From: Spirogloea muscicola | Taxonomy: Eukaryota > Streptophyta > Zygnematophyceae > Spirogloeales > Spirogloeaceae | Reading direction: 5' to 3' | Assembly (NCBI GenBank): GCA_009602725.1 | Contig: WELB01000025.1 | Coordinates: 781,428-791,631, forward strand | DNA: 10,204 bases | Shown: piece by piece, positions 1 to 7,559 of the stretch | How positions within the stretch are numbered: position 1 is the first letter of the stretch | Layout: every line of letters starts with the position of its first letter | Notes under the pieces: model-generated | What the model saw: the letters and a program-made list of their open reading frames with translations, nothing else | Told to the model about the DNA's origin: nothing | Database searches by the model: none | Position numbers and translations under genes: made by a program

Positions 1-1
1 T

Positions 2-3
<2 letters not shown>

Positions 4-93
<90 letters not shown>
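4..93. repeat. (TC)45 microsatellite
   Basis: An uninterrupted TC dinucleotide run of 90 nt (CT/GA on the opposite strand). It starts at the window edge and lies about 430 bp upstream of the first ATG of gene 1. Its position would fit a promoter-proximal pyrimidine tract, but it may equally be a neutral, length-unstable simple repeat. Confidence 0.98.
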
Positions 94-97
<4 letters not shown>

Positions 98-342
98 TCC
101 CCCGACAACTCTCCCCATCCCTCCCTCCCACTCTCCCCCCTCTCTCTTCCCCCCAAACATCTCTCTCCCTCTCGCCATCTCCTTCCCCCGCCTCGCCAAC
201 CGCCCGGGGGGCCCGCCTGCAGTTATTGAATCGACGGCCGGGGCCGGCGATGCGGCGCATCCGACGGCAGTAGGGAGCCCCGCGCCGTCGGTCCGGCTGC
301 CCAGCCCGCCGCCGCCCCCCAGGCAGCCCGACCGCCGGGGCA
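94..342 (+). other. Pyrimidine-rich then GC-rich region upstream of gene 1 (promoter / 5' UTR candidate)
   Basis: Positions 94-190 are a degenerate C/T tract decaying from the microsatellite. From about 190 the sequence becomes strongly GC-rich with many CpGs. No convincing TATA box or coding segment is visible; a short in-frame reading through the repeat is low-complexity Leu-Ser and not a gene. By position this should hold the promoter and transcription start of gene 1, but no start can be fixed from sequence alone. Confidence 0.4.
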
Positions 343-472
343 GTAAGTCCCCCCCCGCCCTCCCGCCGGCGGGCCGCCTTGGCCGCCATGGCCGTCCCCC
401 CCGCCGCGCCGGTGCCGCGCCGCCGGGGTTTGAACCCGTGTCGTCTAAGTCACACTCTCTCCGCCCCCCCAG
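343..472 (+). other. Candidate 5'-UTR intron of gene 1
   Basis: A good donor (GCA|GTAAGT) begins at 343. A matching acceptor, a C/T-rich tract followed by CCCCAG, ends at 472. Removal would take out 130 nt and leave a leader joined about 52 nt before the ATG at 525. The size fits the other introns here. No coding frame constrains it, so this rests on splice-site consensus only. Confidence 0.45.
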
Positions 473-524
473 CTGCCTGCCGCGCTCCGCCGGCCTGCCC
501 GCCGGAGCGCCTACCCCGCCCTCC

Positions 525-2869
525 ATGGCCGGCGTGCTGGCCGCCCTGCTCGCCCTGCTGGCCCGGCTCAGCCTGCCCGTCGCGCAGGCAGCTGACGTTG
601 CCGTCGTCACGGGCTCCAACGACTACGAGCTGCAGTGGCCGTACTCGGTGGGCATCGACTTCCTCGGGGGCCCCGTCATCACGGTCGACTCCCCCGTCTA
701 CCTCTACTTCTACGGCAACTGGCCACGGTTCGGCGACCGCTGGCTCGTCAGCGCCTTCATCCAATCGCTTCAGAAGAAGCATGCCATGGGCAAGTTCAAG
801 AGTGTGTACAACTGGTGGCAAATCGCAACAAGGTCAGTTCCACTTGTACATGTGCTTCATTGCCTATAACAGCCTCTGACCACTGTGGCTCCCTTGGTAA
901 TGTACTGTGGCTCCCTTGGTAATGTATGATAAATCACTTCTCTAAAATTGTCCCTTCGAGCTTCTGTTGACAACCTGCTTGCAGTCTGCTTGTGTAGGTG
1001 GTATGACGTGAGCTTGTAGCAGCCTCCATCTCAGAACCTTGCTTTCCTAATGCTTTGCTTGATAGTCCATGCCTATTCAGCTGTATCAGTATATTTTCCA
1101 TTTGTTGACAGTGCCCTTGCTCTTGCCTACCGCGTTTTGCTGGTACAAGAAAGCCCTCAGGTTAAAAAATAATTCGTCTCATACCTTGACCAGGCAGCAC
1201 AGAAGAGCTAGCAAGTCCAACTTCATCTGCATGTCTCTTTGTAGGTACGAAGACATATACGGGCTCAATGTGAATTCTCAGCTGTTCTTAGGCAGGCAAA
1301 TCGTTGATCGATACTCAGTTGGCCATGGTCCACTCACTCAGCAAGACCTGTACAATGCTCTAATAGCCAAGTTTGACAGTGGCCACTTTCCATTTGAGCT
1401 GGGAGCATTCTACGTTGTAATGACCAGGTAAGAGGTGCGAGGCATCTCTCACCCTCTGCTTCTGTTTCACAAGACTCTTAGAGCAGCTCATCATAGTTTG
1501 AATAGGGAGGTCAGAAGATGGAACTGTCCTCTCTGTGACTGCCACTTTCCATATGCATGCACCTTTCTGGGAAAAATATAGGACACACACTGAACATCTT
1601 CAGTTGGGTCCTTTTACCTCCGTGCAGTCCAGATATAGAAGTGGATAATCTGTGCACAACCTGCGGAGGCCACTTCCTTGGAACATATATTAACGTAACT
1701 GATAATAACTACTACGGAGTTGAGTTTATTAATGTCGGCCTTGGCTCTCCATCCTGCCGAGGGGCATGCATACCCAACACAACAGCCTCCGGGTCGCCTA
1801 GGATTGTGACGACCAGCGCACGTGGCAATCCAGCGCTGGATGCCATGATTGGCAGATTGAGCCAGCTCCTCGTTCAAACGGCAACTGACCCGTTAGTAGG
1901 TCAGAGTTGGGGTAAGTATGGGCCCTCAGGCTTCGAGGGAGTCGCAGACTTGTGTAATGGGATCTACAGTGGCCCTTCAAGCTCAATTGATGTCAAAGTT
2001 GGCGTCAACAGCTGGGGGACCTTTAATTACAATTTAGTTGGAGCCTACTCAAGGCTCTTCCTTCTGCCAGCACTTTGGGATCCCCTTCTGGGTTCCTGCC
2101 AAATTCAGGTACCGAAATTTTGCAATTTGACCCCTCAGTCAGCTGAGTGTGCAGGGACTGTTTACTAGTGCGGTAAGGACTGCTAGAGAGCACCGATTTC
2201 GATGGTAAAATTATCTGATTTTCTGTCTGTGCAGGCATTGACACCTCCTGGACACCCTCCTCCATCCCCGCCACCTCCACCAACTCCTCCACCTCCTCCA
2301 TCACCTCCCAACTTCCAGGTAATGTTTTGTCCAATACCTTGCCAATATTTATGACATTGCCCAATTAAAGCTCTTCCTCCTCGCCTCATCACTAGATGGC
2401 AGGAGAAGGTCCACTTTCCGTAAATTCTGGAACACTGGTCCTTCTATATTCCAATCCTGGCCGCAAAGGTCGTTGTCAGATTGTTTTGTTCTCTTGCAAT
2501 TGAAATTATCTCACTGGCAGGGTCATAGACCACCTCTTTGTTCACTTGGACTCCACATTGTCTTCTTGGTAGAGGCCCTTTTCTCTCCATGTGAGTCGTG
2601 GCATGATACTCCCGACAAACTTTCTGTGGGTGCAGTGCTTTGGTTCTCCTGCCCTACCTGGCAGTGAGTGTTGCTCCCCATACCCAGGTTACAGTGGCTT
2701 TGTGCCAGACTACTCCGACTCTTCTTGTAGGACCTTCTGTACATGTATCAATGGCACTGACATTGATCACGTGCAATGTCCTTTAGGAACCACTTTTGAC
2801 ACACTAATAGGTGCTTGCAATCCACTCGATGGTATTGTCAACACTTGTCCTAGACAATATGGCTATTGA
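525..2869 (+). CDS. EXORDIUM-like (Phi_1 family) secreted protein with proline-rich linker and C-terminal CBM14 chitin-binding domain; complete, 5 exons, 429 aa
   Basis: Proposed exons: 525-832, 1245-1427, 1628-2108, 2235-2318, 2636-2869. They total 1290 nt, all phases agree, and the stop is TGA at 2867. The ATG at 525 is the first in frame and precedes a signal peptide (residues 1-22, cleavage near AQA|AD). Family landmarks in order: GGPV (48-51), YFYGNW (61-66), NWW (96-98), FYVVMTS across the exon 2/3 junction, CTTCGGH (173-179), CRGAC (207-211), TATDPL (248-253), VADLC (269-273), FLLPALWDP (308-316). A Ser/Thr-Pro(n) linker (325-352) and a CBM14-like domain (about 364-423) follow. Sequons include N186, N214 and N391. 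EXORDIUM proteins are extracellular and linked in plants to growth and brassinosteroid responses; their biochemistry is unresolved. Inferred role: a secreted wall protein tethered to a GlcNAc-type polymer. Certain on family, good on exon boundaries, weak on function. Confidence 0.9.
882..925 (+). repeat. Perfect 22-bp tandem duplication inside intron 1 of gene 1
   Basis: Two adjacent identical 22-bp units (882-903 and 904-925), each beginning ACTGTGGCTCCC. They sit near the 5' end of the 412-nt first intron (833-1244). Perfect identity suggests a recent slippage duplication. No function is implied. Confidence 0.95.
2235..2318 (+). other. Gene 1 exon 4: proline-rich linker exon (28 aa)
   Basis: The exon is bounded by TGTGCAG| and CCAG|GTAATG and is in phase 0 at both ends. 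It encodes residues 325-352. After an ALTPPGH start, these are nearly all proline with spaced Ser and Thr (PPPSPPPPPTPPPPPSPP). Such S/T-P(n) tracts are typical hydroxylation and O-glycosylation substrates in algal and plant wall glycoproteins, and often act as stiff spacers between domains. Here the tract separates the EXORDIUM-like domain from the CBM14. Confidence 0.88.
2636..2869 (+). other. Gene 1 exon 5: CBM14 / peritrophin-A type chitin-binding domain
   Basis: The exon is phase 0 after a GGTGCAG| acceptor and encodes residues 353-429 plus the stop. Cysteine spacing fits CBM14: C364 or C365, C383-x5-C389-x10-C400-x12-C413-x9-C423. The diagnostic CPxGTxFD-type motif is present (CPLGTTFD, 400-407), as is the C-x-N-G after the third cysteine (CING, 389-392). 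Three extra cysteines exist (353, one of 364/365, and 387), so one or more additional disulfides are possible. Pfam or structure searches were not available; the call rests on spacing and motif. Confidence 0.85.
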
Positions 2870-3480
2870 ATTCTCAGACTTCTACGCTACTATGACTCTA
2901 TGTTTGCCAACTATGACATGCTTGTTGATATTCCGGGCTTGTAGCTTCTCAGACCAGAAATGCATATTGCTCGTGCCGTGCACAACATGCCGGGTCTGGC
3001 TGGTGGGTTAATCATGAAAAGAGCCAAGAGAAATGCTGCAGCAGGAGGGCGCGCCAGAGAACCCATGCTTGATGCTGATGATCACCGAGTGGAAAACAAA
3101 GCGACCTTGTAGGTTCCGAAAGAGCTGGGCTCTCGGAAATGGCAGAGCCCGTGGAGCCGAGCCACTCTGTCAGCCGGACAGGAGCCCCGCTGGTTGGTGC
3201 GGGCTGGTCTGCACGAGGCAAAGCCTGTCTGAGGGTCTGAATGGCCAAGTATGAGGGCAAACACATTCACGGATGTCCACCACCTGCTACTAAGCAGTAG
3301 TCAGCAGGAACATGTCTTTCATCGAGACCCGAACACCAATCCGCATACCCAAGGGTGGGCGGGTGAGCGACAGAGCGAGTGCGGCGGTACACGCGCCGAG
3401 GTGGAATTGAGTAACAAGTGATGGGAGGCCTGCGTGGCTGAGCACATCCACAGCTGCACATAACCTGCTACGAAGCCGAC
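2870..3480. other. Intergenic sequence downstream of gene 1 (3' UTR and spacer), no gene seen
   Basis: This stretch must contain the 3' UTR of gene 1, but I see neither an AATAAA nor a TGTAA-type polyadenylation signal close to the stop. Open frames here are short, overlap on both strands and lack domain motifs or splice-linked continuations. Composition is mixed, with no strong repeat. Confidence 0.6.
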
Positions 3481-3610
3481 CCGCTCAGTGACCACGGGGT
3501 CAGGAAGCAAGCGCGGCCAGATTAACTGGATAGTGGAGGTCGCCGTCGATGTGTCCGATGTCGGGAGGAGGCAACGGGCGGGGCACGCACGAGGAAGGCG
3601 GTGCACTTGG

Positions 3611-3771
3611 AATGGAGCCAATTGGAGCCTATGCACTGTTCCGGCAAAAGCTAGTGCAAAACGTGGGGCTACATAAATAGGAGATGGCGCGCGGATAATG
3701 GAGGCCAAATTTGCCAATACACTGTTCAGGCAAAAAGCTGGTGCCAGGAGTGGGGCCCACATAAAAGTGGG
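3611..3771 (+). repeat. Degenerate tandem pair of ~73-bp units
   Basis: Unit 1 (about 3611-3681) and unit 2 (about 3697-3771) share the ordered blocks GGAG..CCAA, CACTGTTC.GGCAAAA, AGCT.GTGC and GTGGGGC..ACATAAA. A partial third relative, with AAAAAGC.GGTGCAA.GAGTGGGCC, occurs at about 4838-4865. The units are diverged, so the duplication is not recent. No coding content is evident. Confidence 0.75.
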
Positions 3772-3889
3772 GCCTCAAAGTAACAGTGTGACGTCAGTGC
3801 CCTCGAGTGAGCACGTATGAACATTTTCGACAGGCTAACTCGGGGAGCCGGAGCACTGCCACGAAAGTAAGCTCAAACAAACGGGGGGC

Positions 3890-5072
3890 AGTGAAAAGAA
3901 GCAAGCGCGGCCAGATTAATTGGTGGCTGGGAGAGGCCAGCCCAAAAGAATGGACAAGGTCTGAAGGAGTCGGAGTGCTAAGGACTGAGACAGCAGTAAG
4001 CGAACTCTCAGTGAAAAGCGAGCCCGAAAAGAAAGCCACGATAGCCAGTGGCGGCCTGACTCAAGAGGAAAAGTGTAGAGTGCGCTTATCCAAACGTGGT
4101 GAAAAGCCAGACCCAAAAAGGTGGACAAGGGGACTGGCGAAGCGGCCGGGGAGCGGGGGCCCCACCCGATCCTGTCGGTGATCGCTCGCTTCTCTCAGCG
4201 GCGAGGGGCGCGCTCTCGTCGGCCGCTTCGGCGGGACGGCGGCGGGCGTGTTGGCCCCGGCTTGGGGCGGCAGGTTTGGCAACCACCCCCCCGCCAACAG
4301 CAGCGAAGAAGTGGCACTCCCAATTGGGGCAAGGGCTGTGAAAAGCCAGTCTTGCCGACAAGAGCCGCCGCCGCTTGGTGGTCGCATCCGCGGCGGCCAA
4401 CCGCAAGCTCCTCGCCGAGCTCTGGCCCGCCGCCGCGTCCAGCCCAGCCCCTGGCGTGTGGCTGGCCTTCGCAGCCCTCGCGAGCAATTCCTTTGGAACA
4501 GCTTAGTGGCTATCCATTGTGTCCATTCTTTCTGAGCTGTGTCTCCTACAGCCCTCGCCTCCTTTGATAAAAAGAAAAGCAAGCGCGGCCAGATTTTGAT
4601 AAACACGAGTGGCTCTCCCAAAAGAGAAGTGCGCGCCCATAGAGAAGAGGGGCTGGGGCTGCGAACAGCCAGCCCGAAAAGGGTTGACAAGGTCCGAAGG
4701 GGCCAAAAGCGCTGGCTCAAAGCTTGATTAGGATAGATCGCTTAGTAATTACGAGTGAGGAGCCGCAAATCCGAGAGACTAACAGCCGGAAAGCAATTCC
4801 CTGGACGAAAGCCAGAGGCTGCAGCTAGAGCACGGCCATAAAAAGCAGGTGCAACGAGTGGGCCATGGACTCCTGGAGGGAGGGTGGCGCATACGCATAG
4901 GTAGCGTGAGCTAGCAAGCCAGCGGCGTTGAAGTCAGCCTGCTCACCTGCTTACCTTTGGAAGAGCTGACTTCTATTTCAGGACTCCGGCTCCTTCAGAC
5001 CTTGTTCACTCCTTTTTGGCTGGCCTCTCACAGCCACCCGTCAATCTGGCTGCGGTTTCTGGTTTTCACAGC
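3890..5072. repeat. Inverted repeat pair A (arms 3890-3976 and 4983-5072)
   Basis: The reverse complement of 3890-3976 aligns with 4983-5072 over nearly its whole length, at roughly 75-80% identity by eye with small indels. It includes the exact block CTCCTTCAGACCTTGT. The arms are separated by about 1 kb containing GC-rich sequence and parts of pair B. The arms belong to the dispersed family whose core reads GGGCTGGCTTCTCACAGCC on the + strand. Confidence 0.8.
4130..4470. other. GC-rich block in the left repeat region, no gene supported
   Basis: The block is strongly GC- and CpG-rich, so long open frames appear in several frames on both strands at once, which is what composition alone produces. 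Their translations are Arg/Ala/Pro/Gly-rich, lack family motifs and have no consistent start or splice context. Confidence 0.6.
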
Positions 5073-5209
5073 CCTCGGACCCCAGGACAAGTGCTAATTC
5101 TGGCCAGATCGCCGCGTCAGCCGCGTCGAGCGCGCCCGCAGTAGCCCGTCGTCCGCCCTCCTTCCCAGTGTGCGGCTGCTTAACAGGGATTGATGTTTAC
5201 GGTTTGCGG

Positions 5210-5720
5210 AAGCTGCTTGACATTGCCCGACCTCGTTTGGGCTAGCCTTTCACAGCCCCCGCCCACATTTGAAGAGCTGGCTTTTTCAACAGCCCTCGCC
5301 CCCTTTGGATGAGTTTACTTTCTTTCTTATGCAATTCCCCTTCCCGACTTTCAAAACCTTTTTTGGCTTCTGCACGCTGGGCTTTCACAGCTTTCGCCCC
5401 TTCTGGCAAGAGCTGCTTCTTTCTCTTTCACAGCCATCGCCCCAATGCTCGGGATGAATTCACCTCTAGTGGGCTTAGGCCTTTCTCAGCCATTCCTTGG
5501 ATGTAGGTAAGGCCTTGGAAGAGTATCTTCTCCTGACTCTTTTTGGACAAGCTCATCCTTCTGTGGTCTGGCTTTTCACGAAACAACTATATTTTAGCCC
5601 TCGCTCCCTTGGATGAGCTCGTTTCTCCTGTGAGTTCCTTTTGGGCTGGCTTGTCTCTGCCATTGCCCCCTTCTCGTTCCTTGTTCATTCTTGTGGGCTG
5701 GCTTTATCCTAGAGCCTTTC
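5210..5720 (+). repeat. Run of degenerate + strand repeat units
   Basis: At least five imperfect copies of a unit resembling TTTGGGCTGGCTTTTCACAG followed by CCCTCGCCCCCTTTGGATGAGCTC recur here. Examples are near 5241-5268, 5272-5311, 5362-5402, 5418-5445, 5568-5618 and 5638-5672. Spacing is irregular (roughly 40-130 nt) and units are often partial. The same unit appears reverse-complemented at about 3.88-4.71 kb. The short open frames across this run are by-products of the repeat. Confidence 0.75.
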
Positions 5721-5739
5721 TCCTGGAATCCCGAAGCCC

Positions 5740-6420
5740 TGTGCCGACCACGTGGGTCCCACCCTCGGGCCGCCCTGATGTTCGCGCATCAGGAAGGCCT
5801 CAAGGAGCCCCGTCCTGGGATGGGAGCCCATCCGGGCTGGGCGGGCGGGCCGCGCAGTTGCAGCCGGTGGAGGAGCAGCCGCCCGGCGCTGCGGGAGGGC
5901 GGCAGAGGCGTAGCCCCATGGCCGGGCGGCGCAGCCCCATGGCCGACCTTTTCTTGGCCCTGTGCTTTCTGGTTGTTTTGGCCATACACCCCAGGCTTCC
6001 TGTCGAGGGCGGTCGGCAGGGCGCCCCCGCAGTCGAGGAGCGCTCGCGCGCGGGGGGCGGTGCCGCCATGGCCCGGAATAGCTGCCCCCGCTCCGCGCGC
6101 GCTGGGCAGAGCGGGTCATTCACGCCCGTCCCATGCCCCATCGGACGGGCCGACCGGTAGGAGGAGGCGTGGCCGGGGGATTCACCCCGGACCATGCTCC
6201 CTGGGGACACCCAGCTCCGCCGCCTCGTCATGACCGTCGGAAGAAGTGGCTCCTCAAACGGGGGCAAGTCGGAAGCGGTTCTCCTGCGTGGGGGGGACAT
6301 GGGCCGAGCGTCGGGGCGGGGGGCCCCCGGCCGGCGCGGAGGCAGCCCCGGCGCCGGGTTGGGCCACAAGGGCGGCGNCCGCCCACCTTGTCCCCCCCGC
6401 CATGGAATGTGAATTGAGCG
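5740..6420. other. GC-rich block between repeat arms, no gene supported (contains the ambiguous base n at 6378)
   Basis: Open frames exist on both strands (for example 5543-6160 on + and 5800-6540 on -), but they overlap each other and are compositionally biased. The - strand frame also spans the unresolved base. I see no domain motif, signal peptide or splice-linked continuation. It could be an insertion, a regulatory CpG-rich segment or old spacer. Confidence 0.55.
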
Positions 6421-6460
6421 ATACAGGGCCTGTGTGGCCAAGTGCAAGCCAAGTGGCAAG

Positions 6461-6492
6461 CATATTGGCGGACACCCACATTGGCGGACACC
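6461..6492 (+). repeat. 16-bp tandem duplication (CAYATTGGCGGACACC x2)
   Basis: Two adjacent units, 6461-6476 and 6477-6492, differ at a single position (T versus C). A small local duplication in the spacer, with no associated gene. Confidence 0.93.
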
Positions 6493-6792
6493 CTCTCCTC
6501 CCTTCTTTGGCTCCTTCGAACGCTGTCCATCATCCAGCATCGTTTATCTGATCTGGGCTGGTCAAAGTCACAGCCATCGCCCTCTACTTGGGATAGTTTA
6601 CCGGCAGCTAGTCTGTCGGATGTGAGGCTCCTCACTCGTAACTACTAAGTGGTCCATCCTCCCCCGTTCTGCCATAGCCTCTTCAGGCCCCGCAGTCGCT
6701 GCTCAGCTCGTAGTTTGGCCCCTTCGAACCTTGTCAATTCTTTTCGGGCTGGCTTCTCACAGCCCCTTGCCCCCATTGGGAGAGCCACTTCT

Positions 6793-7559
6793 TCCTCTAC
6801 TGGAAGAGTCTGTCCTCTCCTCCCGCCATTCGCTGCTGCTCGCCCCTCCGCCCGCTCTGCCTGCCTAAAGCCCTGTGGATCCCCTCCCTGATACAGTATT
6901 GAACGCCCTCTGTATTCACCTGGCTGGCCGTCATAGCCGCTGTTAAGACATCAGCATCCGCATTCGTCTTGCTCGCCCTCGGCCCTCGTACCTCCCCCAG
7001 GCCCTCCCCTCCGTCCCGCCCGCCTATGTGCACTTCCTCCTTCCCCGTCCCATCCGCTGTCGCAGTCGCCAGTGCGAGCAAGACGAGAAGCCGCAGTTGC
7101 CGCTGCCGGTTCTCTCGCGCAGCCCCCCACCTCCTCGGCTCTCCCAGCCGGCCCTCGAAGGCCTCGGCAGCCGCTCCGCCGCCTGCTGGCGCCGCTGCCG
7201 CCGTCGCCGCCGCTGCTCGCTCTACGAGCTCGCCGGCCGCCGGCGCCTTCTCTCGGTGCGGGAGGCTCTCGGCAGCCCGACCCACCTGCGCCGGGCGCCC
7301 TCCTTGGTGCACGAAGAGCTCGGGGCCGGGCACCGTCGCGGGCAGCGGTTGTGCAGCTTCTCGCCCTTCTCTGCAGCCCGAGGGTTGCGACCTTTGGCGG
7401 AAGCCCAGCGCCCCGGCTCGTCCCTACTAGGTGAACGAGTGCAGCTTCTGGAGCTAATACTGGGGGAGCTGCGGACTGTAGGCAGTCTCCAGCACCAGGT
7501 GGCTGCCCATGAGGCTGTTCTAGAGCTGGGCTGATGTGCTCAGTGGAGCAAAGCACAAG
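6793..7559. other. GC-rich upstream region of gene 2 (promoter / 5' UTR candidate), no gene supported
   Basis: About 770 nt, strongly CpG- and C-rich from about 6970 to 7420. Overlapping open frames occur on both strands; the longest are Arg/Ala/Pro/Ser-rich and mirror each other. The + frame at 7028-7534 ends in a more ordinary Leu/Glu-rich stretch (LLELILGELRT and on), but it starts at GTG and stops 25 nt before the gene 2 start. By position the gene 2 promoter and 5' UTR should lie here. Confidence 0.5.

Larger units (their letters stand above)
3507..4595 (+). repeat. Three copies of a 17-bp core GCAAGCGCGGCCAGATT
   Basis: Exact copies lie at 3507-3523, 3901-3917 and 4579-4595. The first two extend in similarity on the right (AA then C or T then TGG) and all three have A/G-rich left flanks. 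A degenerate reverse-complement relative lies near 5038-5055 (CCGTCAATCTGGCTGCGG). They are part of the larger dispersed intergenic repeat family. Confidence 0.85.
4307..6792. repeat. Inverted repeat pair B (left blocks 4307-4349, 4669-4707, 4741-4789; right blocks 6601-6649, 6714-6752, 6749-6792)
   Basis: Three left-hand blocks match three right-hand blocks as reverse complements in nested order, as expected for the two arms of a foldback-type structure. 4741-4789 matches 6601-6649 at 43 of 49 positions. 4669-4707 matches 6714-6752 with a few mismatches. 4307-4349 matches 6749-6792 with a few mismatches and one indel. The left arm carries about 320 extra nt between its first two blocks. About 1.8 kb lies between the innermost blocks. 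No transposase is visible inside, so a non-autonomous element or independently inserted opposite-orientation copies are both possible. Confidence 0.78.

Noticed and set aside
1-273. Open frame through the (TC)n repeat (Leu-Ser protein)
   Set aside because: A dinucleotide repeat is open by composition. There is no ATG start in the window and no domain.
424-445. tRNA T-arm / B-box-like sequence (GGTTTGAACCC)
   Set aside because: Only an approximate B box. The T-stem pairs imperfectly and no A box, anticodon arm or acceptor stem can be folded around it.
4061-4720. 219-aa - strand open frame
   Set aside because: It spans several repeat copies and a GC-rich block, overlaps equally long frames on the + strand and shows no domain motif.
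5543-6160. 205-aa + strand open frame, overlapped by - strand frames to 6540
   Set aside because: Composition-driven: the first part is repeat sequence, the rest is Pro/Arg/Gly/Ala-rich. No start context, domain or splice partner, and the - strand frame crosses the ambiguous base.
6714-6735. SINE-like B box (GGTTCGAAGG on the - strand) in the repeat family
   Set aside because: It lacks the final CC of the B-box consensus, no A box lies at the right distance, and other copies alter it (GGTCCGAAGG, GGTCTGAAGG).
3507-6792. CRISPR-like array
   Set aside because: The repeats are degenerate, irregularly spaced and in both orientations, in an intron-bearing eukaryotic sequence.
6797-7333. - strand open frame with a short NADADVL stretch resembling the ADALSR region of LTR-retrotransposon polyproteins
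   Set aside because: Seven residues in a compositionally biased GC-rich frame. No RNase H, integrase or reverse-transcriptase motifs flank it.
7028-7534. 168-aa + strand open frame immediately upstream of gene 2 as a separate gene or first exon
   Set aside because: It begins at GTG, is Arg/Ser/Pro-rich for most of its length, has mirror frames on both strands, and no splice pair joins it convincingly to gene 2. The Leu/Glu-rich end is mildly protein-like but not enough.
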